5,858 nt of DNA from Reyranella sp. (lineage in GTDB: Bacteria; Pseudomonadota; Alphaproteobacteria; Reyranellales; Reyranellaceae), in contig JADHLS010000384.1 of the NCBI GenBank assembly GCA_016780605.1, positions 1 to 5,858 of the forward strand. Direction: 5' to 3'. The notes below the pieces were generated by a model. The model had not been told where the DNA came from. It made no database searches and worked only from the letters and a program-made list of their open reading frames with translations. A program made the position numbers and the translations under genes. Shown piece by piece: positions 5,813 to 5,858 of this stretch. Position 1 is the first letter of the stretch, and every line of letters starts with the position of its first letter.

Positions 5813-5858
5813 GGACCGCGCGCGTCCCCGCGCGCCTCATGAGCGCGCGAGACGCGCG
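5813..5858. repeat. Diverged tandem hairpin units, cut by the window end
   Basis: A second unit begins 34 nt after the first with the same GGACCGCG (5779-5786 and 5813-5820). It forms GCGCGCG (5818-5824)/CGCGCGC (5829-5835) around TCCC, followed by CTCA as in the first unit. A third hairpin, CGCGCG (5844-5849)-AGA-CGCGCG (5853-5858), runs to the window edge. The palindrome CTCATGAG (5836-5843) lies between them. The CG-only stems make homology less certain than for copies 1 and 2. Confidence 0.55.

Overview
This window looks like chromosomal DNA of a high-G+C proteobacterium. By eye the G+C is about two thirds, with G or C at most third codon positions. The gene content, dispersed palindromic repeats and codon style suggest an alphaproteobacterium of the Rhodospirillales/Reyranella/Rhizobiales type. 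That assignment is an inference, because no rRNA or other marker gene is present.

Layout. Bases 2-2341 (+) are the 3' part of a large, presumably exported beta-propeller protein of the Asp-box (BNR)/VPS10-like family, whose start lies outside the window. Two small genes follow closely on the same strand: a 46-residue single-span membrane protein (2358-2498), which is easily missed, and a 91-residue His/Asp-rich protein (2509-2784). Both have good ribosome binding sites, so the three genes probably form one transcription unit. Bases 2785-2912 are a convergent intergenic region made almost entirely of palindromic repeats: a GC-rich hairpin, then a long hairpin of the 'CTGAGCGAAGCGAAGGA' type.

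Bases 2913-4566 (-) are a compact cobalt-type nitrile hydratase operon, transcribed alpha subunit (nthA) -> beta subunit (nthB) -> activator/metallochaperone. The genes overlap by 4 nt (ATGA) and 1 nt (TGATG). Together they encode what is needed to hydrate nitriles to amides and to load cobalt into the alpha subunit. No amidase, cobalt transporter or regulator gene lies in the window.

A 107-bp divergent intergenic region (4567-4673) separates nthA from an amidohydrolase-family gene (4674-5768, +) of the ACMSD/gamma-resorcylate decarboxylase type with a complete set of metal ligands. The intergenic region holds a perfect 8-bp inverted repeat, TCGGTTAC-N13-GTAACCGA, the best candidate for a shared operator. 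The two divergent products both carry a His-rich stretch near the N-terminus. The window ends in an array of GC-rich hairpins whose first copy matches the hairpin after the 91-residue gene.

Working model: the minus-strand operon hydrates a nitrile, and the divergent amidohydrolase may act on a related compound or a downstream product. The most noteworthy items are the shared divergent promoter region with its dyad, the His-rich extensions on both sides of it, and the repeat families that follow the stop codons. I see no wholly new system. The enzymes belong to known families, and the novelty, if any, lies in their pairing and regulation.
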